NCBI GenBank assembly: GCA_964385465.1
Contig: CAYLPJ010000001.1
Location: 1 to 64,000, forward strand
DNA length: 64,000 nucleotides
DNA from: CAYLPJ01 sp964385465
Lineage (GTDB): Bacteria; Planctomycetota; Phycisphaerae; SM23-33
Reading direction: 5' to 3'
In this document: piece after piece, positions 26,038-34,371 of the stretch
Layout of the letters: each line of letters opens with the position of its first letter
Numbering within the stretch: the stretch's first letter is position 1
Notes under the pieces: generated by a model
Database searches by the model: none
What the model saw: the letters and a program-made list of their open reading frames with translations, nothing else
What the model was told of the DNA's origin: nothing
Made by a program: the position numbers and the translations under genes

Positions 26038-27345
26038 ATGCCCTATGCTCTGTCCGTCCGCTTTCTGGCACTGTCGGCGACGCTGCTGTGCCTGGCCGCC
26101 GCCCTCGCCGCCGACGTACCCGCCCGGATCGGCGGGGGCAACATCCCCGTCCGCGGCGACGAGGCCAAGTTCAAGGCGCTCCAGGCCCTCGGGGCCGGAA
26201 TGTGCCGCATCCCCGTCGACGGCCGAGCGTACTGGAACGCCGGACGCAAGGAGGCCACCCCCGCCAAGGCCGACGCGGCCGTGCTGATGGCCCGGGAGCA
26301 CGGCGTCACGCCGATGCTGCTGTTCGAGTATTACACGCGGTGGCATGGCGAGTTGGGCGGGTACGAAAAGTGGTTCGCGATCGGCAAGGCGTTCGCCGGG
26401 CGGTTCGCGCCCGGCAGCGAGTTCCTCGAGTCCAGGGGCATCGCCGGCTGGGGGGTCACGACCTACACGGCCGTCAACGAGCCGATGTGGCGGGCGAACA
26501 ACCCCGAGCCGATCGACCCGAACGCCTACGCCCGCGCCCTGGAGGGCCTGGCCGACGGCGTGCACAGCGTGAGCGGGGACCTTCGCGTCTGCCCCGGCGG
26601 GTTCCAGGAAGTACCCCTGTTCCAGGGCAAGTGCCGCTACCTCAAGCCCATCGTGCCGCTGCTGAACGGCGGCAAGCTGTGGGGGATCGACATCCACCGC
26701 TACTGGGACGTGGACTACGTGCCCATGCACAAGGGCCGCCGCTTCTCGCTCCAGGCGCAGTTCGACCTCGTCAAGAAGCGGGAGGGGATCACGGCGAACA
26801 TCCACTTCCACACGACGGAGATGAACTTCAAGAAGCGGAAGGTCACCGAGGACCAGGCCGCCCGGGGCCTGCTCACCGCCCTGTGGGACGCCCTGACCGT
26901 GGTGGGCAACGAGGGCAACTGCGTCAGCGACTTCGTCCTCCCGTGGAACATCTTCCACACGACGGAGAAGGACACCAACTACGGCCTGTGCACGCAACTG
27001 GAGCCGTGGACCCCGACGGCACGCGGGAGGGTCCTTCGGGCCGTCTGCCGACTGAGCGACGGCATGGAGATCGTCCGCTGCGACCCCAGGGGCACGGGCG
27101 TGACGGTCCTGGCCGGCGGCGGGCGGAGGATGTGGGTCTGGCAGAACCGCAAGGGCTGGACCAACCGCCCGGGCGAGCGGTTCCAGCTGGCCGACATCCC
27201 CGCCGGCACGCAAGCCATCGAGGTCCACGCCTGGGACGGCCTGCGCAAGACCGTCCCCACGACCGGCAAGCGAACGCTGACCATCACCGACCTCGCCCCC
27301 GACCAGACCTACATGTTCGTCACCGCCGGCGATCAGCCCAACTGA
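26038..27345 (+). CDS. Exported glycoside-hydrolase-like (clan A type) protein
   Basis: A 435-residue protein with signal peptide ending AAALAA, starting behind AAGGAGG. The fold reads as a (beta/alpha)8 glycosidase: DARARIGG entry strand, MCRIPVDGRAYW, the acid/base motif VNEP (N147, E148) and a candidate nucleophile in HTTEMNF (E261), followed by a C-terminal beta domain (GVTVLAGGGRRMWVWQNRKG). The N-E-P and late Glu pattern is typical of clan GH-A families such as GH39 or GH5, but I cannot name the family. Ends 14 bp from the convergent methyltransferase. Confidence 0.6.
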   Translation: MPYALSVRFLALSATLLCLAAALAADVPARIGGGNIPVRGDEAKFKALQALGAGMCRIPVDGRAYWNAGRKEATPAKADAAVLMAREHGVTPMLLFEYYTRWHGELGGYEKWFAIGKAFAGRFAPGSEFLESRGIAGWGVTTYTAVNEPMWRANNPEPIDPNAYARALEGLADGVHSVSGDLRVCPGGFQEVPLFQGKCRYLKPIVPLLNGGKLWGIDIHRYWDVDYVPMHKGRRFSLQAQFDLVKKREGITANIHFHTTEMNFKKRKVTEDQAARGLLTALWDALTVVGNEGNCVSDFVLPWNIFHTTEKDTNYGLCTQLEPWTPTARGRVLRAVCRLSDGMEIVRCDPRGTGVTVLAGGGRRMWVWQNRKGWTNRPGERFQLADIPAGTQAIEVHAWDGLRKTVPTTGKRTLTITDLAPDQTYMFVTAGDQPN

Positions 27346-27359
27346 CGGGGCTCCCGCTG

Positions 27360-28013
27360 TCAGTCGCCGAACAGCGACGACCGGGGGCCTCTGGCGGGGC
27401 TGGAGCAGTTGGCGTACGTGGGCCAGTCGGCCTCGTAGTCATCGGCTTCGTTGCCCCAGGTGGCCCAGCCGGCGCGCGTTCCTCGCGCGAAGAGTTCCAG
27501 GTACGGGCCGGGGCTGCAACTTTCGATGATCTCGTACTGCTCGTCCGGCTTGCGGGAGTGCTCGCGCTTGCGCGTCTTGATGATATTGACCTGCCGGCGC
27601 CCGGGCTTGAGCGTTCTGAGGTGCCCCCGCACGCCGAACAGCAGCATCTCGGTGGTGTTGCGGAAGTAGAAGCCGACACCGCGTCCGTCCGGGCCGCCGT
27701 CTTTGCGGACCTTGTGCCAGATGATGTTCGTCTTGTAGGTGAAACCCCAGGCCTCCATGACCTTCAGGCCTTCGGCCAGCAGGGCGTTGGGGACCCACAG
27801 ATAGAGGTGGCTGGGTGTCTTGGCGGCAAGGTAGACCGGAATCCGGAGGATGTCCTTGAGGCCGAGGGTGCTGTACCGGGACAGCCGCCGATGCTCCGGC
27901 GCAACCTTGCCCGTGCGGTTGGAGAACTGCCAGGGCGGATCGGCAAGGATCGTCTTGAAGGTCCGTCCATCGATGAAGGCCTCGAAATCCTCGGCAGCGA
28001 TCGGCTCATTCAT
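27360..28013 (-). CDS. MT-A70-family DNA N6-adenine methyltransferase
   Basis: A 217-residue methylase with the catalytic motif DPPW (D25-W28) in TILADPPWQF, then YLWVPNALLAEGLKVMEAWGF, TNIIWHKV and GHLRTLKPG, the MT-A70 layout shared by prokaryotic m6A methylases such as M.MunI. It starts 4 bp after the stop of a BglII-like nuclease gene on the same strand and would protect host DNA. The C-terminal tail (ANCSSPARGPRSSLFGD) is unusual. The GC content is lower than that of surrounding genes, suggesting transfer. Confidence 0.85.
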   Translation of the reverse strand: MNEPIAAEDFEAFIDGRTFKTILADPPWQFSNRTGKVAPEHRRLSRYSTLGLKDILRIPVYLAAKTPSHLYLWVPNALLAEGLKVMEAWGFTYKTNIIWHKVRKDGGPDGRGVGFYFRNTTEMLLFGVRGHLRTLKPGRRQVNIIKTRKREHSRKPDEQYEIIESCSPGPYLELFARGTRAGWATWGNEADDYEADWPTYANCSSPARGPRSSLFGD

Positions 28014-28017
28014 GGGA

Positions 28018-28605
28018 TCAGTCTTCCACGTACAGCTTCCTGGTGATTCCGAACACGAGAATAGGACATCCTGCGCCTCCGCCCCCCTCGATCCGGGGCA
28101 GCAGTTTGCTCATGTGCGTGGTGGACGCACCGAAGGACGAGCCCCTTCCCAGGCCATCAAAGACGTCCTGGAGGTCGTCGCACCGAGTGACGATGATCCC
28201 CACGCTAACCGCGCGAAGATCAAACAACAGACGGAAGTTGTTCAGGTCCCTGTCGTAGAAGGGATCCTTGTTGTTCCACTCGACCTCCAGCGCGACGCGA
28301 TTCTTGTAACAGTCCACCTTGTGTGTGGGGCTTTCCATCGTGCGCTCGTCCACGACCACCTGCGTGCTGAAGCCCTTCTCGACCCAACCTCTGGCAAACA
28401 ACTCACGGTCGATCGCATCCGACACGCCCGATTTCCTGCCCCCGCCGACGGTCAGCCAACTCCGCCGAAGTCTGAACGCCGCCAACACCTCGGTGACGTC
28501 CCTGAACTCCGAAGGGAAGTCGTGATGCAGGATTGCGCATGCATGCTTCCACTCATGGACCTCGTAGTGGTCCCGAACGAATTGAGGAAGGAGATCGATT
28601 GTCAT
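28018..28605 (-). CDS. Type II restriction endonuclease, BglII/BstYI family
   Basis: A 195-residue protein. The active-site block VDCYKNRVALEVEWNNKDPF has D98, E107 and E109, the D-x8-E-x-(E/Q) spacing of BglII-family nucleases, within a PD-(D/E)xK-like fold, and then DRDLNNFRLLFDL. It should cut DNA at a site protected by the adjacent methylase; by family a GATC-containing site (AGATCT or RGATCY type) is possible but not shown. ATG at 28605 is used; a GTG at 28614 is an alternative and neither has a clean Shine-Dalgarno. Nuclease precedes methylase, separated by 4 bp. Confidence 0.75.
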   Translation of the reverse strand: MTIDLLPQFVRDHYEVHEWKHACAILHHDFPSEFRDVTEVLAAFRLRRSWLTVGGGRKSGVSDAIDRELFARGWVEKGFSTQVVVDERTMESPTHKVDCYKNRVALEVEWNNKDPFYDRDLNNFRLLFDLRAVSVGIIVTRCDDLQDVFDGLGRGSSFGASTTHMSKLLPRIEGGGGAGCPILVFGITRKLYVED

Positions 28606-28711
28606 ACCTCGCACCCGATACGAGCCCTGGAAGGGCGCTGCGAGGGCATCATTCGCCCGGCCGCGCGTTGCCTTTCGAACCTAGCCCGCCGGGGGCGCAA
28701 AAGCAACCCCG

Positions 28712-30157
28712 TCAGCGATAGTCTTCGCCGTTGTGGCTCTGGGCGACGCGTTTCTGCCAGGCCTCGAGTTGGGTGCGCATGGCGGCAACGCGGTCGGGGT
28801 GCTTGTCGGCGACGTTCTGCTTCTCGCCGGGGTCGGCGGCGAGGTTGTAGAGCTCCAGCTTGACGTTGCCCCCGCCCTTGCCCTTGCCTCGCTCCATGCG
28901 GTGGAGCTTCCAGGGCCACTCCAGCCACGCGGCGTGGCCGGGGAAAGCGTCCAGGGGGAGCTTGCGGGTGATCTTGCCCGCATCCCGCCCGAACGTGTGG
29001 GGGTCGGGCTCCTCGCCGGCCTGCTGGGCCTTGAGCATCGCGGCCATGAGGCGGGCGCTGGGCGTGCCCCGCCCCCCGGTGGGGTGGCTCCAGAAGCCGA
29101 TCGGCTCGGGGCGCTGCCTGACCTTGCCCTCGATCACGCCGACGAGGCTGATCCCGTCCAGCGGCGGCTGATCGGGCACGGTGACGCCGACGATGTCCAG
29201 CAGCGTCGGGTAGATGTCGCTGGTCACGCAGGGCACGTCGGTCGAGGCCGGCTTGGACAGCCGCGCGGGCCATTCGAGGATCGCCGGGACGCGGAGCCCG
29301 CCCTCGTAGACCTGGCCCTTTCGCCCGCGCCCGCCGGAGGAGGCGTTCTTGAGCCCGCCGTTGTCGCTGCAATACCAGAGGATCGTGTTCTCGTGGATGC
29401 CCATCGTCCGCAGGGCCTTGCGCAGCTTGCCGAACGCGGCGTCCATGCCCGTCATCTCGCCGCAGAAGTCCCGCATGTTCTTCGGCTGGTCGGCGTAGAG
29501 CTTGCGGAACTCCTCCGTCGCCCGATGCGGGCCGTGCGGCGAGCCGAACCATACCACCGCAAGGAACGGCTTGTCCCCCTTGGCATGCTTGCCGATGAAC
29601 TCCAGCGCCGCGTCGACGGTGACCATCGAGCTTTCCCCCTTCATCTGCACGGCCTTGCCCTCGTGGCTGAGGATGGGGTCGTTGTCGAAGAAGTTCGGGG
29701 CCGAGACCCACTCGTCGAATCCGTTGGCGCCGGGGGTCAGCGGGCTGCCCTTTCGGACCGGCCCGAGGTGCCACTTGCCGAAGTGCCCGGTCACGTAACC
29801 GGCGGACTTCAGGGCCTCGGCGATGGTGACCTCCTGCGGGCGCAGCGTGTGACCCCACTTGAAGCACCCGAAGCGGTTGGGGTGCCGCCCGGTCATCACG
29901 CTGCCGCGCGTCGGCGAGCAGACCGGCGCGGCGGCGTAGAAGCGGTCGAACCGCACGCCCTCGGCGGCCATGGCGTCGAAGTTCGGCGTCTTGATGACCG
30001 GGTGCCCGGTGTAACCCATGTCCCCGTATCCCTGGTCGTCGGCCATGCAGAGGACGATGTTGGGCTTGCGGGTCGGTCCGGCAAAGGCCCCGCGGGCCAG
30101 GGCCAGGCAGGCCCCGCCGCCGAGAGCCCTGAGGAAACCGCGACGATCGATGCGCAT
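28712..30157 (-). CDS. Sulfatase, arylsulfatase A-like, with Tat-type signal
   Basis: A 481-residue sulfatase starting behind AAGGAGAA. The leader MRIDRRGFLRALGGGACLAL has the Tat RRGFL motif. The core shows ADDQGYGDMGYTGH (metal Asp pair), the FGly signature CSPTR (C80-R84), GKWHLGPV, SPHGPH and CSDNGG. The C terminus has the usual LELYNLAADPGEKQNVA block. Probably a periplasmic enzyme for sulfated polysaccharide, needing a formylglycine-generating system not seen in this window. It has its own promoter in the gap upstream (30197-30225). Confidence 0.92.
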   Translation of the reverse strand: MRIDRRGFLRALGGGACLALARGAFAGPTRKPNIVLCMADDQGYGDMGYTGHPVIKTPNFDAMAAEGVRFDRFYAAAPVCSPTRGSVMTGRHPNRFGCFKWGHTLRPQEVTIAEALKSAGYVTGHFGKWHLGPVRKGSPLTPGANGFDEWVSAPNFFDNDPILSHEGKAVQMKGESSMVTVDAALEFIGKHAKGDKPFLAVVWFGSPHGPHRATEEFRKLYADQPKNMRDFCGEMTGMDAAFGKLRKALRTMGIHENTILWYCSDNGGLKNASSGGRGRKGQVYEGGLRVPAILEWPARLSKPASTDVPCVTSDIYPTLLDIVGVTVPDQPPLDGISLVGVIEGKVRQRPEPIGFWSHPTGGRGTPSARLMAAMLKAQQAGEEPDPHTFGRDAGKITRKLPLDAFPGHAAWLEWPWKLHRMERGKGKGGGNVKLELYNLAADPGEKQNVADKHPDRVAAMRTQLEAWQKRVAQSHNGEDYR

Positions 30158-30196
30158 GGCGTTCTCCTTATGCGGGAAGCGATGGATGTCGGTCTC

Positions 30197-30225
30197 ACCA
30201 TAGCCGCGACGCGCGGCCGCGGCAA
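30197..30225 (-). promoter_or_regulatory. Sigma-70 type promoter of the sulfatase gene at 30157
   Basis: On the minus strand TTGCCG (30225-30220), a 17-bp spacer and TATGGT (30202-30197). It lies in the 89-bp gap between the 700-residue gene and the sulfatase start. Confidence 0.5.
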
Positions 30226-30246
30226 GGCGGGCGCTCGTGCCGGACC

Positions 30247-32349
30247 TCAACGTCCCGCGTCGCGCCGGGCCTCGCCGAGCAGCGCCATCGCGTGCATCAG
30301 CGACGCGCCGCGGAAGTAGAAGCTGCCGAACGCCTCGCCCCCGACGGTCTTGGGCGGCTGGCCGGCGAAGGCCTTCGGCAGCGGGCTGGCTTCATCCAGA
30401 AACTGCACGCAGGCGAGCGCGGCCTGACGCTCGGCGGCGGCAAGGTAGGCGGCGTCACCGTACAGGCGGAACCACTCGACGCGCTTGCGGATGGCCTTGG
30501 CGTGCGGGCCGGGGGTGGTGGTCCGCGAAAGGTCGGCCACGTCCGCGGCGGGCTTCTTCGAGGGCGGGGACGGCCTCTCGCTCAGCGCGGCCGCGAGATC
30601 CGCCTCGCTCAGGTGCAGCGCCGCGAGGCGGTGCAGCCTGGCGGCAATGCCCTCGGTCAGGCCGTCGGGCAGGTCCTTCGCGCGGTCACGAAGCGTCGCC
30701 GACAACTCGGCCGCGTGGCGGGCCAGGCGCAGCGACTGCCCGGGCGTCTTCTTCCCGGGCGACGTGCCCTTGACGTCCGGGTCGAAGGTGAAGGGCACGA
30801 AGCCGTACGTCTCGGCCCGGGCGATCTGCACGTCGAGCACTTTCCGCAGGATGTCCGCCAGCCGGTCGCGAACGGCGGCGTTCCGCGCATGGAGCAGCGC
30901 CGCCGTCCACAGCCGCAGGTGCGCGCCCTGGTGTGCGGGGAAGCCCGCCAGGCTGCCGGTGCGGTCATCGGCGCCGGTGTAGTCGCCGTGGCGGCAGTAG
31001 AGGGCGCGGTCCTGGTCCCAGTAGTGGGCCTCCCAGACGCCGAAGGCGTAGCGCTCCAGCAGCGTCGGCCCGCCCGCGGCGGGGGCGGGCATCGCCGAGA
31101 GGACCTCCAGGAACGGCACGCGGTCCTTGATCTCGTGATAGCAGGCGGCGTAGAGATGCTTGCTCGGGCCGGCGAAGTACGTGGGGCACTCGTGCTCGAA
31201 ATCCCAGCCGAGGTGCTCGCCCCACGGGTACAACCCGGCCGGGCCCATCGTGTTGGCGAACCACCACCGCAGGGCCTTGATCGCCTCGTCGCGGTACCGG
31301 GGCTCGCCGGTGATGCGGCTGAGGTCGATCAGGAATTCATACATCGCCCGGTCCTCGTAGGGGTCGCAGCCGGTGACGGTGACCTTGTGCGGCCCTTCGC
31401 CGCCGAGCTTCGGCGGGTAGTTCAGCAGGCGGTTGTAGTGGTGCAGGCGGAACGGGGTGGCCATTCTCGACGTGTCGTACGGGCACGGGCGGTCGAAAAC
31501 AGGCTGGGGGCCGATACGCGGCGGGGAGGTCCGCAGCAGCAGCACCGCGAACAGCGGGCTGTGCACGTCGCCGTAGCGGTCGCGGCCGTGGCGGATCATG
31601 CAATCGGCGAAGGCGGCAGCCCTGGCGAGGTGGTGGATCTCGCCGAGCGCCTCGGCCTTTCGGGCGGCGAGTTCCTGGCGGGTGGGCAGGCCTGGGGGGC
31701 CGTCGGCGAAGGCCTCCGGCGAGCCAAGGGCCGCCGCGATGCCGCGGACGACGCTGTCCCTGTTCCCGGGATTGGCCAACGCGATCGTGAGCGGCTCGGG
31801 CCCGCTGTACCTGACCACTGCGGCCAGCATCCGCTTGCCGCCGGTCAGCTTGGCCATCGCGCGCCGGGCCCGGCCCTGCCGGGCGGTCACGGTCAGGCGG
31901 CCTTCGGCACGGAAGAGAACGCAGGCCACGCGCTCGGCAGGGCCGGGGGCGAAGCCAAACCGCATTCCGGCCTGCGCGGGCAGCCAGGCGCGAAAACCGT
32001 CGCCGTCGCTGTCCCCCTGGCGGTGCGTGTGGGCGGCCCGCGGCGCCCCGTCCGTCCACCCCCAGCCGACGCCGGTCCACCGCGTCCGCTCGGCCTTGCT
32101 GAGGCGCCCGACGAGGGCGATCTCCCGTCCGATGCCCTCGCCGCCCCGCTTCGTGTCCGACGCGGCGAACGTCGGTGCGTCGCCGGCGGCCATCTGGTAG
32201 ACGCACCAGTCGATCGTGCCCGCGCCCGTGAGGTCGAGCGTCTCGGCGGGGACGCAGCGGGCGTCGCGGATCTCCCCGACCGCAACGGAGGCGAAGAGGG
32301 AGACGGTGGCGGCAACCGTCCATGGAAGCGCAGCACGTCGATGGTTCAT
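30247..32349 (-). CDS. Large exported protein, probable alpha/alpha-barrel (carbohydrate-active)
   Basis: A 700-residue protein with signal peptide MNHRRAALPWTVAATVSLFASVAVG. Residues 25-210 are beta-rich. The rest is mostly helical with aromatic-rich loops such as ALRWWFANTMGPAGLYPWGEH, DFEHECPTYFAGPSKHLY and FGVWEAHYWDQD, the pattern of (alpha/alpha)6-7 toroids found in polysaccharide lyases and glycosidases. I cannot assign a family. It is surrounded by sulfatases and a GH32-like gene, so a polysaccharide role is likely. Start behind CGGAGCG. Confidence 0.6.
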   Translation of the reverse strand: MNHRRAALPWTVAATVSLFASVAVGEIRDARCVPAETLDLTGAGTIDWCVYQMAAGDAPTFAASDTKRGGEGIGREIALVGRLSKAERTRWTGVGWGWTDGAPRAAHTHRQGDSDGDGFRAWLPAQAGMRFGFAPGPAERVACVLFRAEGRLTVTARQGRARRAMAKLTGGKRMLAAVVRYSGPEPLTIALANPGNRDSVVRGIAAALGSPEAFADGPPGLPTRQELAARKAEALGEIHHLARAAAFADCMIRHGRDRYGDVHSPLFAVLLLRTSPPRIGPQPVFDRPCPYDTSRMATPFRLHHYNRLLNYPPKLGGEGPHKVTVTGCDPYEDRAMYEFLIDLSRITGEPRYRDEAIKALRWWFANTMGPAGLYPWGEHLGWDFEHECPTYFAGPSKHLYAACYHEIKDRVPFLEVLSAMPAPAAGGPTLLERYAFGVWEAHYWDQDRALYCRHGDYTGADDRTGSLAGFPAHQGAHLRLWTAALLHARNAAVRDRLADILRKVLDVQIARAETYGFVPFTFDPDVKGTSPGKKTPGQSLRLARHAAELSATLRDRAKDLPDGLTEGIAARLHRLAALHLSEADLAAALSERPSPPSKKPAADVADLSRTTTPGPHAKAIRKRVEWFRLYGDAAYLAAAERQAALACVQFLDEASPLPKAFAGQPPKTVGGEAFGSFYFRGASLMHAMALLGEARRDAGR

Positions 32350-32382
32350 GGATCGCTCCGGTTGCGGCGAGAGCCTACCGGT

Positions 32383-32787
32383 TCAACACAGCGCTTCGCC
32401 CGACGACCCGCCGAAGCGCTCGGCCGCGATCGCCGCGAGCAGGTCGCCGAACCGCGGGTCCTCGCCGACGGTCGGCAGCAGCTTGATCGTCGCGGCCGCG
32501 GCGGCAGGTGAGGCGGCCCGAGCGGCCTCGATCTGCGCGGGGATATCCTTTCGCACGTGCCCCCCGGCCGAGAGGAACAGCGGCAGGACCTCGATGGATT
32601 CAAAGCCTTCGTCGGCCGCCGCGGTGAGCGCATCGGTCAGCGCCGGCGGGCAGAACTGGAGATATGCCAGGCGCACGCGGCCCTTGCCGGCGTCCTTGGT
32701 CAGCCGGGCGGCGACGGCCTCGAACGGTTCCCGCCAGGCCGGATCGCGGCTGCCGTGGGCGAGCAGGATCATCGCTTGGGTCGCCAT
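32383..32787 (-). CDS. cbiX: Sirohydrochlorin cobalto/ferrochelatase, CbiX-type
   Basis: A 134-residue short CbiX, the single-domain form that works as a dimer. Signatures: ILLAHGSRDPAWREPFE near the N terminus (metal-binding His) and VLPLFLSAGGHVRKDIP (second His). It inserts Co2+ (B12 route) or Fe2+ (siroheme route) into sirohydrochlorin; which metal cannot be read. It is 9 bp downstream of a sulfatase on the same strand, an unexpected partner. No other cobalamin gene is nearby. Confidence 0.85.
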   Translation of the reverse strand: MATQAMILLAHGSRDPAWREPFEAVAARLTKDAGKGRVRLAYLQFCPPALTDALTAAADEGFESIEVLPLFLSAGGHVRKDIPAQIEAARAASPAAAAATIKLLPTVGEDPRFGDLLAAIAAERFGGSSGEALC

Positions 32788-32796
32788 ATCGTTTGC

Positions 32797-34245
32797 CTAG
32801 CGCCGCCGCTTGTCTCGCATCCGGTACTTCAGCGTGTCGAACACGTGCGGCTTGCCGGTGATACGCGGATCGCCGGTGCGTTTCAGGTACGCGTCGAGGC
32901 GGGCGCGAAGCTGCTTCCGCGTCTCGGCGTGGGCGGGGTCCTCGGCGAGGTTCTTCAACTGGAACGGGTCCGCTTCGCAGTCGTACAGCTCCTCGGCGGG
33001 GCGCTTGGCGAAGCAGAGGTCGTAGTACCGCTCCATGCCCGGCTTGTCCCGGTTCTTCAGGATGAACGACTTCGTCGGCCCGCCGTCGCAATCCCGGAAG
33101 CCCAGCTCGGGCGACCCCGCCGGCCAGAGGTCCGGCTTGAGGTTGTGGATGTACAGCCAGCGGTCCGTGCGGATCGCGCGAGCGGGATAGCTTCGCAGGT
33201 CGTCGGGGCCCTGGCAGGCGGTATGGCGTTCGCGACCGAAGATCACGGCGTCGCGGGCGGGATCGATTCGCCCGGACTTTTCGGCCGCGAGGATCTTCAT
33301 CAGCGACTCACCGGTCACGGCGTCGGGGACCTCCACCCCGCCGGCTTCCAGGAACGTCGGCGCGAGGTCGGTGAAGGAGACGAAGTCCTCGACGCGCCGG
33401 GCGGGCTTGACGCGCGCGGGCCACATCGCGGCCAGGGGGACGCGGGCACCCATGTCGTAGAGGTTGGTCTTGCAGCGCGGGAAGGGCATGCCGTGGTCGC
33501 CGGTCATCACGACCAGCGTGTTGTCCAGCTCGCCCGCCTCTTCCAGCAGCTTCAGGGCCTTGCCAACGTCGGCGTCGAACCGCTGGACCTCGAAGTAGTA
33601 GTCGGCGATGTCCGAGCGTACGACGGGGTCGTCGGGCCAGAACTCCGGCACGGGGACTTTCGCCAGGTCCATTCCCGCGGCCTTGCCGCTGCCGGCCTTG
33701 TAGGGCCGGTGCGGGTCGCTCGTGCCCAGCCAGAAGCAGAACGGCTTGGACGTGTCTCGCCGCTTCATGAAGTCGTCGAAGCCGCGGTAGTGCGGCCCGA
33801 CGGGGTGGTGGTCGACGTACCCCCCGGCGTTGAGGCTGCCCGGACCCCAGCTCTTGCGCCACCGGCCGAGCTGATAGCCCGCCTTCTCCAGGAGCAACGG
33901 GTAGACGGGGAATTTCGTCTTCAGCGTGGACCAGAGGTTGGCCCCCTCCTCCAGGCGGTAGAACATCTGCCCGGTGAGAATGCTGTTGCGGCTGGGGGTG
34001 CACGACGGGGAGGCCACAAACGCCCGGTCGAACAAGACGCCCTCGCGGGCGATCCGGTCGAAGGTCGGCGTCTCGACGACCGGGTCGCCGTACACGCCCG
34101 CGTGGGGCCAGCCCCAGTCGTCGGCGATGCAGAAGAGGATGTTCGGCCGCTTGCCTCCGTCATCCGCCGCCGGCAGCCGCCGCGCCAGCGCGCCCCCGGC
34201 CACGGTCGCCGCTCCCGCCCATCGGAGAAACTCCCGTCTGGTCAT
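32797..34245 (-). CDS. Sulfatase, heparan N-sulfatase-like, with Tat-type signal
   Basis: A 482-residue sulfatase starting behind GAGGGA. The leader MTRREFLRWAGAATVAGGALARR is Tat-like. The core shows CIADDWGWPHAGVYGD (metal Asp pair), FGly signature CTPSR (C82-R86), GTSDPHRPY and MTGDHGMPFPRCK, the pattern of the SGSH/N-sulfoglucosamine sulfohydrolase-like (S1_8-like) group. Family assignment is by pattern only. It is followed closely by cbiX. Confidence 0.9.
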   Translation of the reverse strand: MTRREFLRWAGAATVAGGALARRLPAADDGGKRPNILFCIADDWGWPHAGVYGDPVVETPTFDRIAREGVLFDRAFVASPSCTPSRNSILTGQMFYRLEEGANLWSTLKTKFPVYPLLLEKAGYQLGRWRKSWGPGSLNAGGYVDHHPVGPHYRGFDDFMKRRDTSKPFCFWLGTSDPHRPYKAGSGKAAGMDLAKVPVPEFWPDDPVVRSDIADYYFEVQRFDADVGKALKLLEEAGELDNTLVVMTGDHGMPFPRCKTNLYDMGARVPLAAMWPARVKPARRVEDFVSFTDLAPTFLEAGGVEVPDAVTGESLMKILAAEKSGRIDPARDAVIFGRERHTACQGPDDLRSYPARAIRTDRWLYIHNLKPDLWPAGSPELGFRDCDGGPTKSFILKNRDKPGMERYYDLCFAKRPAEELYDCEADPFQLKNLAEDPAHAETRKQLRARLDAYLKRTGDPRITGKPHVFDTLKYRMRDKRRR

Positions 34246-34371
34246 TGCTCGTCCCTCTGCTGAGAAGGCCTGCCGTTCACGGCCGCGGATACGCGGCAAG
34301 ACCGATTATGCGAAACGCCGAGGCCCCAACGCAACCGGATGCGCCTTGCGAGGCATCCGGGCAGGCCCCGC

